Source: Berghia stephanieae
Lineage: Eukaryota; Mollusca; Gastropoda; Nudibranchia; Aeolidiidae
NCBI GenBank assembly: GCA_034508935.3
Contig: CM067444.1
Coordinates: forward strand, 24,903,867-24,967,866
Direction: 5' to 3'
DNA length: 64,000 nt
The position numbers and the translations under genes were made by a program. Position 1 is the stretch's first letter; each line of letters opens with the position of its first letter. This document shows, piece by piece, positions 1-11,688 of this stretch. The notes beneath the pieces were generated by a model, which was not told where the DNA came from, made no database searches, and saw only the letters and a program-made list of their open reading frames with translations.

Positions 1-39
1 GACGCGAAAGGCATCTAAGTCAAGTCATATATATACCTG

Positions 40-146
40 TCTATCTATCTATCTATCTATCTTTCTATCTATCAATCTATGTATCTGTCTATCTATCTTT
101 CTATCTATCTATCTGTCTGTCTGTGTGTTTATCTATCTATCCATCC

Positions 147-214
<68 letters not shown>

Positions 215-345
215 GTCTGCCTGTCTGCCTACCTGTCTGTCTACCTACTAGCTGTCTATCTGTTTATATATCTATATATCTGTCTGTCTGTCTATCTATC
301 TATCTGTCCGTCTGTCTGTCTATCTATATATCTGTCTATCTCGTC
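40..345 (+). repeat. (CTAT)n/(CTGT)n microsatellite
   Basis: About 300 bases of CTAT with blocks of CTGT and CTGC. All three frames lack stops in places, giving spurious Leu/Ser/Ile/Tyr ORFs. Confidence 0.95.
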
Positions 346-378
346 CCCTTCTCTCACTCTATGCTCTACCGACAATAA

Positions 379-914
379 ATTATAATGTTTTGCTTTTGGA
401 ATTTTACGTGTACCTACTTTACGTACCTTCACGTACACTCGTAAATAAATACATGTTGAAGTTATCCAATGATTAATGACTTTTTTCCCCCCAACTGTTT
501 GTGTCTGGTCGCTATGACCAACTGCTTGTATCTGTTCCTATGTGTTCTAAATACTCACTACACGTCGGTATATTCGACATTCAATGTGTCACGGTCACGT
601 CGGTCCTTTTTAATCAGTTACCTGCCCGCACTTGTATTAAAAAATCAGGCCAGAAAATTCGTCCTTCAAATATCGATCGATATTAAAATGGCCCTCATCA
701 TGCCAAAAAAAAATAATCTTAAACTGTTTTTTTCTTACCCCTGTCATGTCAGGGGTGATTCGGTTGCTGGGTCTGTTAGATCTGACGGGGGAAAAAGATG
801 ACTGGGATCGATAAGCATCCTGTCAAAAGGGTAGCTACCAAGGAAGTTCGTGTCCACTTAAGGCTACCGAGACCGGATAAACTCTATCTCTATAGGCCTC
901 ATGAATTTGACGGA
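379..914. other. No gene recognised
   Basis: AT-rich sequence. The part 645-705 resembles 2035-2100, sharing AAATATCGATCGAT and its flanks, so it is a piece of an unnamed dispersed repeat. Confidence 0.4.
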
Positions 915-1208
915 TTTCTGTGGTCTTGTGGTAGACACTCGCTTTCGGATCGGAAGGTCCTGGGTTCGAGCCTCGCTCGGCGCATAATTGAATCCTTGGA
1001 AAAGGCTCTTTACTCAATTCTCTCACTGCACTCATGTGTAAAATGAGTCCTGGCCGTTGACCCTCATCGTTGTCTTAGTCCGAAAAAAATGTAATATCGC
1101 CTAACAGGCATCCTGTTCCGTCCTACATGTTAAGTATTGCTGTTGGCCAGGGACCACTTGTAAAGAGATGTGAGCATGTTTAGTGGATATTGCTCTACAT
1201 AAAAGCTC
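915..1208 (+). mobile_element. SINE A, copy 1
   Basis: tRNA-derived SINE. Pol III A box near TGTGGTCTTGTGG, B box GGGTTCGAGCC, a middle part with CTCAnGTGTAAAATGAGT, and a 3' end like the L2 LINE tail (GTTTAGTGGATATTGC...AAAAGCTC). The tail suggests mobilisation by an L2-type LINE. Confidence 0.85.
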
Positions 1209-1369
1209 TTTTTTTTTTTGACGGACTACTGACTTAATCTATATCTCTACCCACTTTTTTAATAACCCAAGGCAAAGCTATAAGACACTTTTACTAAACC
1301 AAAACCAAATAAAAATAAAGATACTTGGATTTCTTTGAATCCGATTTAGTAAAGGATCTCTCCTTAGAC

Positions 1370-1649
1370 TACATCAAAAACTCCGAGAGAAGAACTGCCC
1401 TACGGAACTGAGCTCCCCAGGAATAAATGGGTAACACTGAACAGAGCACGGGCAAAACTCGGGAGAACAGCTGGAAGCATGAAAAAAGTGGGTGCTGGCT
1501 GAGACCAGCTTGTGTACATGTGGATGCCCAGAGCAGACGATGGAGCACATCCTTAGAGAATGCCAGGACGAGCCCAGCTGCAATGTCCATGACCTAAGAG
1601 TCTGCTCCCTAGATACTGTGGAGGGAGTTCGGTGTTGGAGCGACAAGCT

Positions 1650-1650
<1 letters not shown>
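1370..1650 (+). pseudogene. LINE ORF2 C-terminal remnant
   Basis: Two frames give LPRNKWVTLNRARAKLGRTA and then LCTCGCPEQTMEHILREC. These match the C-terminal CxC...H...C motif at the end of RTE/CR1-like reverse transcriptase proteins. At least one frameshift separates the blocks. It ends SDKL-stop and runs straight into (GAT)n at 1651-1682, the usual tail of such LINEs. 5'-truncated and dead. Confidence 0.75.
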
Positions 1651-1681
<31 letters not shown>

Positions 1682-1682
1682 C
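1651..1682 (+). repeat. (GAT)n tail of the LINE remnant
   Basis: About ten GAT units directly after the LINE stop codon. Confidence 0.85.
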
Positions 1683-1777
1683 AAAAACCAAATCGTTTGA
1701 ACCACTATATTAACTCGAGTGAAATCAGCAAATAGCGAGATCGGATCATCAAGGGCTGGCATGATGAGGCACTTGTA

Positions 1778-1988
1778 ATTTGTGACCCTTCGCCTCAAAA
1801 CGGTATTAAGTCGGGTTGGTTAAGATGTTGAAAATTGAATTTATAGCCAGAAATATCAGGCCTGTGTTGAGTTTGTATGTTTTATTGAGGAGAATGAATA
1901 TCATATTATAGGGTGTAATTAATTTAATTCGGCTTTTAAGCATCTGGTTCGTTCCGACATAATACCGTTTTGAGACGATGGGTCACAT
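1778..1988. mobile_element. MITE, family L (about 210 bp)
   Basis: Inverted ends: 1779-1806 begins GTGACCCTTCGCCTCAAAAC; its partner, ending at about 1987, reads GTGACCCATCGTCTCAAAAC on the other strand. Single related ends occur near 38787 and 60985-61020. No coding capacity. A possible ATTT flank repeat is too short to place it in a superfamily. Confidence 0.65.
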
Positions 1989-2127
1989 TTAGTCAGTATT
2001 CTGCCGAATCTGGAAATACCCATATTAAAACATTTGGCTAGAAAACTCGTCCTTCAAATATCGATCGATTTAAATGACCCTCATCGTGGCAAAATCTCTG
2101 AAACCTGGGACTTCGCGAAGTCACCTT

Positions 2128-2445
2128 GGTGGTGGTGGTGATATGGGTGTGGTGGTGATGGTGGTCGTGATTGTGGTGTTAGTGGTGATAGTGATGTGGT
2201 TGTGGTTGTGTGTTGGTTGTGGTTGTGGTGGTGGTGTGGTTGGTGTGGTGGTGGTGGGTGTGTGGTGTAGTGATGGTGGTGGTTGTGGTTGTGTGGTTGT
2301 GGTGGTGGTGTGTGGATAGTGATGGTGGTCGTTGTGGTTGTAGTGGTGGTGGTGATGGTGGTGGTGGTTGTAGTGTTAGTGGTGATAGCAATGGTGGTTG
2401 TGGTGGTGATGATGGTGGCGGTTGTTGTGATGATGGTAATTGATT
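2128..2445 (+). repeat. Degenerate (GGT)n/(GTT)n tract
   Basis: About 320 bases rich in GGT, GTT and GAT on the plus strand, with strong G/C strand asymmetry. ORFs in it (Val/Trp/Gly or Thr/His/Pro) are artefacts. Confidence 0.9.
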
Positions 2446-2815
2446 CATCACAATTCATTACTTTCTCCGCTCTATCGTTTACAAGAGGAGATAAATTTAG
2501 ACTTTACCTCTACAAATATTATAATTCTAATGTTTGACAAACACCTTTTATGTTTCGTACCTTTCTCTTGTGGAATGACATTATATTCAAAAACAAAGAA
2601 TGCATGTTCTATGAATAGTTTGAAAACTGGGATCGATGAGAGATGTCAATCAATATGACCAGGAATTGTTTCTTACTTATTTACGTAATCATTCATTGGT
2701 GATATTATTGATAGATCGTTTTCTATTTTTCATATCAAAGGCATTTAAAGGATGCGATGACCTGTAGACATGTAATGTTGTTATGTTAGTTGTGGTCGGG
2801 ATGGTGTTGTTGACG
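2441..2815. other. No gene or named repeat recognised
   Basis: Unique-looking AT-rich sequence between two triplet-repeat tracts. Confidence 0.4.
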
Positions 2816-2820
2816 AGAAC

Positions 2821-2842
2821 GATGATAATGATGATGATGATA

Positions 2843-2898
<56 letters not shown>

Positions 2899-2913
2899 TG
2901 GTAGTGGTGGCGG

Positions 2914-2987
<74 letters not shown>

Positions 2988-3003
2988 GTAGTGGTGGTGG
3001 TGA

Positions 3004-3073
<70 letters not shown>

Positions 3074-3178
3074 TTGGTGATGATGGTGGTGGTGATGATG
3101 GTGATGGCAAATGATGATGATGATGATGATGATGATTGATGATGATGATGATGATGATGATGAGTGACGACAACGACG
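2821..3178 (+). repeat. Large (GAT)n microsatellite
   Basis: About 360 bases of GAT with GGT and GAC interruptions. Reads as poly-Met, poly-Asp, poly-His, poly-Ser or poly-Ile in different frames. No coding evidence. Confidence 0.95.
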
Positions 3179-3239
3179 ATTGTGATTGCGATGGTGATGA
3201 CGACGACGACAACGACGACGGTGATGATTGAATTGATTC

Positions 3240-3799
3240 ATTGATTAACTAATAAATTGAACGATTGATTAGTTTGATTGCACGCTAAATCGATTTAATC
3301 AAGAATCCCAAGGTACACTCACAACTCACAACCTCGATCCCCACCGCGTCCATAGCAACAATCAATTATGCATTAATCGTTGCAATGGTTTAAAGTTCGA
3401 TAATCGAAAAGAATGCCTTGTACTACAAAAGTGAGCTCATGATTGCTTACCTTTTATGGTCCATAAATGTTAGGTGTGTTATGCAAAATCCGATTTGTAC
3501 CAAGTACATACATGATCATAACACTAAACAAAGTATAATACGGAGACTAACATGAAAATATTAAGATAAGAAGCTCAGGGCTCCTTCCTTTGTGGGTGTT
3601 CAATGTCAAGTCGGTAAACATGGCATTTGTGTATTGATGGTATGTGTTTTAATAAAATACACGCTATTTCTTATAATAATTATAATGTTTATAGAATTGC
3701 ATGCCATGCTATCAAATCTTGCCATTTTACATAATATACAATTTGAGGAGATGACTCTGACAACCCGCTAAGCGGCATCCAGATAAAAAAAATAATATT
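3240..3799. other. No gene or named repeat recognised
   Basis: Unique-looking AT-rich sequence between the GAT tract and a SINE. Confidence 0.4.
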
Positions 3800-3800
3800 A

Positions 3801-4104
3801 GTGCGGCTATGTGTTCTAGTGGTATGACACTCGCTTTCGGATCGGAAGGTCCTGGGTTCGAGCCTCGCTCAGCGCATAGTTGAATCCAGAAGAAGGTTCT
3901 TTACTCACATTTTCTCACCGTACTCAGGTGTAAAATGAGTACCTGGCCGTTAACAGCGTTGTCTCTGTCCGAAAAAAAAAATGTAATATCGCCTAACAGG
4001 CGTCATGTCCCGTCCTACATGTTGAATGTTGCTGTTGGCCAAGGACCCCTTGTAAAGCGCTTTGAGCACGTTTAGTGGATATTGCGCAATATAAAATCTC
4101 AATT
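3801..4104 (+). mobile_element. SINE A, copy 2 (near full length)
   Basis: Starts GTGCGGCTATGTG, B box GGGTTCGAGCC, ACTCAGGTGTAAAATGAGTA core and TTGTAAAGCGCTTTGAGCA tail. A good reference for the family. Confidence 0.9.
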
Positions 4105-4261
4105 TAATTTTAATTTAATTTAATTCTTCACTTCAGTCATACACATACACACACAAAGCTTGTATCGCTATTCTGAAAGAATTTAGTGAGAAGAAAACAC
4201 ATCTGTATAAAGAAAGCTGCGAGAACCCGTGCCAAATTTCAATTATATTACATATTAAACA

Positions 4262-4483
4262 TGATAGATAGTTCGTATGCGCTTGGCGAAGAAGATCACA
4301 ACATTGCCATCCGGAAATATAACGGATCAACACACAAAACTGTGTGTAACCTTGAACGTTTATTGTCTGGTTAATACAGTTTAGTGAGAATTACTCATAA
4401 ACGCGGATGGCAAAATAAATAAATCAATAATAAAACAATATCAAAGGCTTGAGTGACGTCATCTTCGTTCTATCTATAAGCGA
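4262..4483 (+). mobile_element. Family D repeat, copy 1
   Basis: Shares CATTGCCATCCGGAAATATA, a CACACAAAACTGTGTG hairpin, AACGTTTATnGTCTGGTTAA, GCGGATGGCAAAA and TGACGTCATC with four other loci. TTGCCATCCG and CGGATGGCAA form an inverted pair about 110 bases apart. A perfect CREB palindrome, TGACGTCA, is at 4454-4461. Confidence 0.8.
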
Positions 4484-4562
4484 GAGGACGTTTACCAAGT
4501 CGGTGTAAGGAAAAGGAGTATTAAAAAACATCATTTTTCTACATTTTCTAACGCAGAGGGAA

Positions 4563-4701
4563 ATGTGTGTTTGTGTGTGTATGTGTGTGTGTGTGGCGCG
4601 CGCGCGAGTGTGTGTGCATGTGTGTGTGTGTCAGAAAGAGAGAGAGAGAGAGGGGGGGGGGAGGGGGTCGAGGGAGAGAGGGGACAGCGCAAAAGAGAGA
4701 G

Positions 4702-4776
<75 letters not shown>

Positions 4777-4790
4777 GTGTGGGTGTTTGT
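4563..4790 (+). repeat. (GT)n then (GA)n compound microsatellite
   Basis: GT-rich to about 4631 with a GCGCGCGCGA island, then GA/G-rich to 4790, then more GT. Confidence 0.95.
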
Positions 4791-4848
4791 GTGTGTGTGT
4801 GATAGAAAAAGGTAGAGAGGTCGAGATAAAGATAAATAGATAGATAGA

Positions 4849-5140
4849 TATGTGGTCTTGTGGTATGACGCTCTCTTTCGGATCGGGATGTGCTAGGTTC
4901 GAGCCTTGCTCGGTGCATAAACGAGTCCTTGGAAATGGCTCTTTACTCACATTCTCTCACCTTACTCGGGTATACAATGAGTACCTGTCTGTTAACAGCG
5001 TTGTCTCTGTCAGAAAAACTGTAATAGTGCCGAACAGGCTTTATGTCACGTCCTACATGTTCAGTGTTGCTGTTGGCCAGGGAATCCTTGTAAAGCACTT
5101 TGAGCGCGTTTAGTGGATATTGCGCTTTATAACTGCTCAA
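4849..5140 (+). mobile_element. SINE A, copy 3
   Basis: Head ATGTGGTCTTGTGGTATGAC, B box GGTTCGAGCC, tail TTTAGTGGATATTGCGC. Inserted between microsatellite tracts. Confidence 0.88.
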
Positions 5141-5159
5141 CGTCGTTTTTATTTTAGAT

Positions 5160-5329
5160 AGATAAAGGCAGATAGATACACACAAATACACACACAAACA
5201 CACACAGATATACAGAGAGAGAGAGATAGAGAGTCGGTGGGGGGGGGGGGGGGGGAAGGTAGACACCGAGAGAGAGACAGAGAGAGACATATAGAGAGGA
5301 GGAGAGAGGGGGAGAGAGAGAGAGAGAGA

Positions 5330-5373
<44 letters not shown>

Positions 5374-5392
5374 GAGAGAGAGAATTGAAAGT
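5160..5392 (+). repeat. GA-rich microsatellite with a long G run
   Basis: GATA/CACA start, then GA tracts and a run of about 20 G near 5236-5256. Confidence 0.93.
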
Positions 5393-6591
5393 CTGAGTAA
5401 CTAAGACCTAATCTATAATATGATTCGAAATGTTATCAAAACAAATATCACTTTGATCTACGAGCACATAATGCACATGAATACACTTTTATTCTGATTT
5501 CATAACTTTGAGACATTTTTTAAAGTTTAAAAACATGCACCAGTATCTATGTAACAACTTGCCTTGTTCCCAGCCTACTCACCCCCCCCCCCCCCCCCCC
5601 CCCCACGCTCCCCACCCCGCCATCGACTAGTCTAGTTAATCAATAGAACATCTAAATCTCTGTAAATAGTGAGTTAAAAACGAGAGCGTATAATTATAAG
5701 CTTATAAGAGAGAAACAAAACAAAAACTTATCTAACAGAGTTTTTATTATCTATCTTTTTTTTTTTTTTTTCTAACAGAAAGAGTGGAGCCGGGAAGAAT
5801 TAATTGTTTAGATAGGACATGTAAGTTAGTAAATTTTGTTAAAATGAAAGTAACTGACGATATTCTAACTCATGAAGTTCTCTAGTACCTATTCGTTCAC
5901 ACCGCTCGACCTCCATTGATTTTCAAACTACAACTGCTTCATATAACTGTGTTTGTATTATTTGCCGGCAATTCTGTGCTTGATGATAAAACATTAACTT
6001 TGGCTTTATGAAAGAATGTGTATCCCCAAACCTAATTTTTAAAGAAATTAAATAGATTAGAAAGATTATCATCACTTGATAGTATCAAGAGAGATTTAAA
6101 ATTACGTCATTTTTGTGGGGGTTTTGTTGTTGTTGTTGTTGTTGTTTTGTTGCTGATGAGATTATTATTACTTGATGGTATCAAGAGGATTACGTCATCA
6201 AATTTTGTTGTGGATATGCTAGAATTGCGTAGTATAAATTATATTCGTAATGAAAGTCAAACGTCAAAAAGGACTGAGTATTACGAGCTATCTAGCAGAT
6301 TTTCTTCGTATAATTAATTTGAGTCAAGTGGATGATAGAATTAGCCTGAAATAAAGAAGGTTTGCAAGTTACTCGTATATCAGTCTGCAAAAAATAGTTT
6401 TATAGTTTTTAGATTTGCCAGTAAATCTGTGCTCGATGATCTATATATAATTTTACATTTGCTTTTTGGAACAATGCAATGTTGATCCCCAACCCTACTT
6501 ATTTTTATGTAATAAACAGTAATAGATAGATTATTATTATTAACCACGTTTCGGTAAGTAAATAACAAAGTGAAGTTTTGTTTGTTTTATA
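5393..6591. other. No gene recognised; short duplicated palindrome
   Basis: Contains a C22 run (about 5583-5604) and a T run. The 15-base palindrome CTTGATAGTATCAAG occurs at about 6074. A near copy, CTTGATGGTATCAAG, lies about 95 bases on. Each is followed by TTACGTCAT, which suggests a small duplication around a GTT-repeat. Confidence 0.45.
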
Positions 6592-6594
6592 GAT

Positions 6595-6783
6595 AGTATG
6601 CGCTTGGCTAAGAAGCTCATAACATTGCCATCCGGAAGTATACCGGACCAACACACAAAACGGTGTGTATCCATGAACGTTAATAGTCAGGTTAATACAG
6701 TTCAGTGAGAACAACTCACAAACGCGGATGGCAAAAAAAACAATAACAAAGGCATGTGTGACGTCATCTTCGAACTATCTAAA
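6595..6783 (+). mobile_element. Family D repeat, copy 2
   Basis: TGCGCTTGGCTAAGAAGCTC start, CATTGCCATCCGGAAGTATA, ACGCGGATGGCAAAA and TGACGTCA at 6759-6766. About 85% like copy 1 by eye. Confidence 0.8.
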
Positions 6784-7529
6784 GGTAAGGCATAGGTGCT
6801 TGTAAATTAAGACTAAAAGGAATAAATTATTCGAAGTGCGGTATTTAACAACACAAAATTAAGCATGAAAAAAATCCAACACTATCGGAGTGGTAAGGAT
6901 ATGTTTGAAAACTGAAAACGAAAAAACAACTCGTTTTGAATAAGGTCAGAACATGACAGGTATGGTCAGAATGAAGGTGGAGTATACCTAGCTAGCCACA
7001 TAGGCTTTTTATTCAATGGATTATTTTCGCTTCTGTGCCCTTCCGCATGTCCTACATACTCTGTCCGTTTTTCTTGCTTTCTTGCTTGAATAGGGCACTT
7101 AGGCTTAGGCAGAAGCCACTGTATTATGTAACAATGAATGTTGCAGTACCGGGCTCATATTCTTCTTCAGCTTGAATAACGACATTCGATAACAATCTTG
7201 CACACAAGCCTACACGTTACAAAATAGGTAAACTTGAGAGTCGAATATGTAGATAGCTGAAGTATTATTATAGAGATATAGGTGTATGCGTGTGTGATTT
7301 CGAAAAAGTACAGAAGTACGGCTAATTCCTGCTATTATTGTTTTTATTGCTTGTTCTTTCTTTCTTTCTTTAAAAAAAATATTTAGAGCTATTGAATTGA
7401 TATCATTGTGTACTTTGTCTATGTTAAGTTCACGATGATTGATATAATATTCCCTTCTGTTCAAAACTTACGCGTGCATGGTTCATAGCTTCAAGCTACG
7501 TATTGACTTTGCTATTTTCTTTGACGTAA

Positions 7530-7539
7530 TATATATATA

Positions 7540-7588
<49 letters not shown>
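7530..7588 (+). repeat. (TA)n/(CT)n microsatellite
   Basis: TATATATA followed by CT dinucleotides. Confidence 0.93.
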
Positions 7589-7591
<3 letters not shown>

Positions 7592-8441
7592 CTCGATCGA
7601 CACAAATGCACCCGTCGACTCACTACCCACTCGTTCTCTCGCTTGTCGTAGCGCTCACAATGTATGGTCAGCGCGGGTGTTGTTTTTGTTGAGAGCTATG
7701 AGCGAGCTGGCGGAGAAAAGTATTGATTATTGAGTTTTCCCCTTTTTTTGTTCTTCAGCACATAGGATGGGAGCAAGTCTTTTCAATCCGATCGGTATTC
7801 TCGTATAATGTATGCATTCTATCACGTATTTTTTTTTTGTAAACGTGAACTTTCAGAAATTTTAAACAAGGATTTTCATAAAATAAAGGTGTGTCGAACC
7901 AATATCGATCAACAAGTGGCGTTGCTGCATCAATACCCAATCAGAATGTGCGTCAAATAGCTGGATTGTTACTCACACTTGTAGATAATGGTAATGATCT
8001 GTTTGACCTAGACCCTGTGTTGTGCTTTTCGAGAGTCGTCGGATAGGATAGACTAATATGGTTTACAAATCACATACAACCCATTTGAAGGAGTGTGAGT
8101 AGTAGAAGTAGAAGGGATAGCCTTATAAAATCAGTTGATCGAATGTTGTACGTGTTTCCACCGTTTTCTGAACCCCGTTGGATGTCATCCATCGAATAAT
8201 AGTTAAAGGCTTTTCCTGAGACGATTTTGGTGGTCTTTCTTGTATGACAATGGAGAATTATTCATATGGTATTTAAATAAACGGACGTTCAATATTTATC
8301 CCCATATCCCGCATTTTTCTGAAGAGTTTTTTTTTTTTTTTTTAATTCGTCAACACTGAACAGTAGATTGGGGTATATCGATGTGTACATTACTCGGTTA
8401 TATAAATATAAGTGCAAGTCGGGCTAGAAATATTATTATGC

Positions 8442-8443
8442 TG

Positions 8444-8474
<31 letters not shown>

Positions 8475-8511
8475 ATTATTATTATTATATTATTATTATT
8501 ATTATTATTAT
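8442..8511 (+). repeat. (ATT)n microsatellite
   Basis: About 70 bases of ATT with two interruptions. Confidence 0.95.
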
Positions 8512-9217
8512 TTTGAAAAACAATTATCCACTGAAAATTACCGGATATTTTCCTCTTTTTCTCCAGTGACAAATCACCTTTGAGTAATCTAGTCAGATAT
8601 ATGTGGACGAGAGAGGGTCTTGGTTGTGATAGTAACGAGTCTCGTCCCTACAGTTCTGAAATAGTATATTGTCTGTGTATAATTATAATGCTCTTATTAT
8701 TCTTTGACATTTTACTAATTTGATTAGTAATTTTTATACGAGTGAAATCTTTTTAGAGCCACTTGAGCGCTATTGGCTGTTATTCAAATATTAATTTATA
8801 ATTTTACTATTTTTTTTTAAATCTATCAATTATAATTATAACTTTTCTTTTCTTTTTTTTTCCTGACCCCTTCACAGTCCTTCCGCTGCTCTAACCAATT
8901 ACACAAAACTCATAAGATACAGATGACCCTAATGGCACCCTTCTAGCAACACAGGCCCATTTATTCTTTAATGATTTTTAAAATTTATATTTTTAAACTT
9001 TTACTTTTAGACTGATCTTGCTTAGTGAAGGGTTTCTTAAGAATACATAATTATTCTGATAGGGCCTCCTAACATAAGAAATATTCCATCATAAATGAAC
9101 ATCACAAGTCAAGTAATCAAGAATTTTAAAAAATTTTTTTAACTTCAACAGTGACTGAATATAATGACTATTATCCATGAATGGCACCAGTAACATCAAA
9201 TTAAAGTAAATTAAATT

Positions 9218-9530
9218 GAGCTTTTATATAGCGCCATATCCACTAAACGTGTTCAAGGCACTATACAAAGGGCCCCTGACCAACAGCAACACTTAACGAG
9301 TAGAACGAGACATGATGCCTAATAGGTGATGTAACATTTTTTTTTTTAACATTTTGTTTCGACAGAGACAATGGTGTTAACGGTCAGGTACTCATTTCAC
9401 ACCTGAGTACGGTGAGAGAATGTAAGTAAATAGCCTTTTCCAAGGACTCAACTATCCGCCAAGCAAGGCTCGAACCCAGGACTTTCGATCCGAAAGCGGG
9501 TGTCATACCACACAACCACATAGCCGCACA
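9218..9530 (-). mobile_element. SINE A, copy 4
   Basis: Reverse orientation. Tail end GAGCTTTTATATAGCGCCAT at the left, B box complement GGCTCGAACCC, head complement ACCACATAGCCGCAC at the right. Confidence 0.88.
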
Positions 9531-9942
9531 TTGCATAAAGATAAAGTGATTGTAACATTGGTTAGTAATGCTCATGAACAATCACCAACTCCGTTATGTC
9601 TCTTCATTCCCCAAGGTTCAGAGATAAAGAGAAAGGTGTCTGATCTGATTGTTCCCCTCATTGAAATTAACACATTTGTCAGAGGATAAACTTGCCTGTC
9701 ATCTTCTTACCACTTAATTATAAGGCGATAATACTAGACGTTTATCCTGATTACTATTTACCTTTGACTCATTGTTTGTAAAACCTTTTTTCTATAATTT
9801 GAGCAGCGCGCGATAATCTCATTCTGATTTTTTTTTAATTTCTCCGTGTCAGTTATTTTACTTTTTGTTTTAATTTTTGTTGTACTTTGGCTTGAAAAAT
9901 AGAGAAAAATTATAAAATAATAAAATTTTCTAATGATTTATT

Positions 9943-10109
9943 GAGCTTTTTAAAGAAAATTAATTTAGATTTTATTATAGGCAATATCCACTAAATGTGC
10001 TCATGCAAAAGGTCCCTGACCAACACTTAACAAGACTTTATGCCCGTTAGGCGATATTAAATTTATTTTCTGACAGCGAGACAATGCTGTAAATGGTCAG
10101 GTACTCATA
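9943..10109 (-). mobile_element. SINE A, copy 5 (5'-truncated)
   Basis: Tail and middle only (CAATATCCACTAAATGTGCTC ... GGTCAGGTACTCAT-like); an AT-rich insertion splits the tail. The tRNA-like head is missing. Confidence 0.7.
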
Positions 10110-10278
10110 ATGATACATCAGCGGGGACCACTGTGAAATGTTTATAGACATCAGGATGTGGAGCATAAGTTGCAAGAAGCCCTACTTGTGCCCAACATGG
10201 CAGGTGTACAGTGAAACCTTGTTATACCGCCATGTTTTGGACCAAGGCAAAATTGGTGTTAAAGCAAGTTTGGTGGTA

Positions 10279-11284
10279 CAGTCTACTCCGGATAATCGCA
10301 ACACCTTCATCTTCATCATCATTGCCTTTTTCACCTTGGGTCAGGGTATAGGCCACAGACAAACAGTTTCCATCCTTCTCTTTTATCTCATTCCATGTCT
10401 TATCGCTTCTCTGTATCTCAGCTTCTTTAACTCTTCTCCATGTTCCTCGTGGCCTTCCCCTTGATCTTCTGACCTGAGGGTTCCAGTCCAATACTTTCTT
10501 TGTTATAGTGGAGTCGTTCTTTCTAAGGGTGTGTCCAATCCACCTCCACGCAACACCTTGGGATCAGCGAAAATGTTGTGATGTACCGAAGTTGAGTTTC
10601 TCGTCCACTATTGCAACATTTTACACATATTTGGTAAATTCAAACCAGTTGTTGTAAATATTGTTCTTAGTCTACCACAGAATGAGCAATTTGATTGAAA
10701 CAAAAACCTTATGGCAGTCCTGTATAGATTTTGTCAAGCAAAAGCAGCTTTGATGCAAGTCGACATCTTATTCAGATTGGATTAACTTTCACTCTTTTGC
10801 TTTAAACCTTTGTAAGAGTCAAAGAGATTAGCCGGGATGAGAGACAATTAGCTCTCACCAAACTCGTTGGTCATAGTCAATCCCAAAACAAAGGACATCG
10901 CTCTGTCTCTCCTTACAACTGTCATTGACTATGTGTTGTCAAGACTATGCCCAGCCCCCTCGCCTTCTATTTAGTGGCCACAGATGACATCACAAACCCA
11001 TACTGCAAAGCCCTGCCCTCCTTTTCTCTTATAGAGTGGTGACACACTAACTATTGTAGCATTACATCCCGCTCAATCCTGATTCTTCAACCTGTCATGA
11101 TTTCACTCTTGATGAAATTGATATTTTGTTTGATTAATTTCTTGAATTTACCACTTTTTGAAGTTGAAAATTTGTTGTGATTAACCGAAGTTTGTTGCAA
11201 TTAACCAGTGACTTTTATATAGAATTAATTCTGTATCTTGGGGAATGTTGCGATTAACAGAGTTGTGATTATCCGAGTAGACTG
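10279..11284. mobile_element. Inner pogo/Tigger-like transposon
   Basis: Ends are CAGTCTACTCCGGATAATCG (left) and CAGTCTACTCGGATAATCAC (right end, other strand), with TA on both sides (10277-10278, 11285-11286). It sits inside the outer element. A related 5' end is at 41633-41812. It carries the LINE insertion 10308-10548. Confidence 0.8.
10308..10548 (-). pseudogene. 5'-truncated RTE-type LINE with target duplication
   Basis: Minus strand encodes WRWIGHTLRKNDSTITKKVL, DWNPQVRRSRGRPRGTWRRV and KTWNEIKE, the C-terminal block of RTE/BovB-like endonuclease-reverse transcriptase proteins. The 3' end is a short GATGATGAAGATGA-type tail. An 11-base duplication, CGCAACACCTT, flanks it at 10297-10307 and 10549-10559. 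Only the last ~240 bases were inserted. Confidence 0.85.
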
Positions 11285-11688
11285 TATAATGAATTTGGCC
11301 AATGTTGTAGGGGATTTAACCAGTATTTGGAATCACTGCCGGAACTCTAATTAGAAATCATACTTATAATAACTAGGTCTAAACAGCTATTATAACCAAA
11401 ACAAACAACAACAAAAAACAACTTAACATATCATCAAAATGAAAAGAATCTAGCAGATTTTATTTTTTTTTCATTGTGATCAAAAACTTGGAAGACAATT
11501 TTGTTGAGTAGCATTGGCGATATAACAAATATTATTTCTATTATTTAATATAAAGCGTTTTTGTCATTGGGTTGGCAGATGACATTATAACAAGGTTTTT
11601 GGCATTTTTATATAGATAAACTGTTGTTCCAGGCAAAAAGTTGACGGTCATTGAGTCTGGCGGTATAACGGGGGGTGGTTTGGGTGTA

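Larger units (their letters stand above)
6787..9216. other. No gene recognised
   Basis: AT-rich, with a TA/CT tract (about 7530-7588) and an ATT tract (8442-8511). The segment 7589-7700 is locally GC-richer (CACCCGTCGAC, GCGCTCAC, GCGAGCTGGCGG) but shows no ORF. Confidence 0.4.
10209..11686. mobile_element. Outer pogo/Tigger-like non-autonomous transposon
   Basis: Ends are CAGTGAAACCTTGTTATACC (left) and, on the other strand, CACCCAAACCACCCCCCGTT then ATACCGCCA (right). TA lies on both sides (10207-10208, 11687-11688). It contains a second transposon at 10279-11284. TA target and CAGT-type ends fit the Tc1/mariner-pogo group. No transposase frame. Confidence 0.7.

Noticed and set aside
79-385. 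Open frames of Leu/Ser/Ile/Tyr in the CTAT tract
   Set aside because: Pure microsatellite translation; the same pattern in several frames.
2081-2458. Thr/His/Pro-rich 125-codon minus ORF
   Set aside because: Lies on a GGT/GTT tract; no start context or homology.
2783-3241. Poly-Met/Asp/His/Ser/Ile ORFs of 118-151 codons
   Set aside because: They are GAT-repeat translations on both strands with no non-repeat domain.
4133-4374. ORFs over family D copies
   Set aside because: Different copies of the repeat do not keep the frames open.
10138-10464. 108-codon plus ORF
   Set aside because: Antisense of the RTE LINE fragment and transposon ends.
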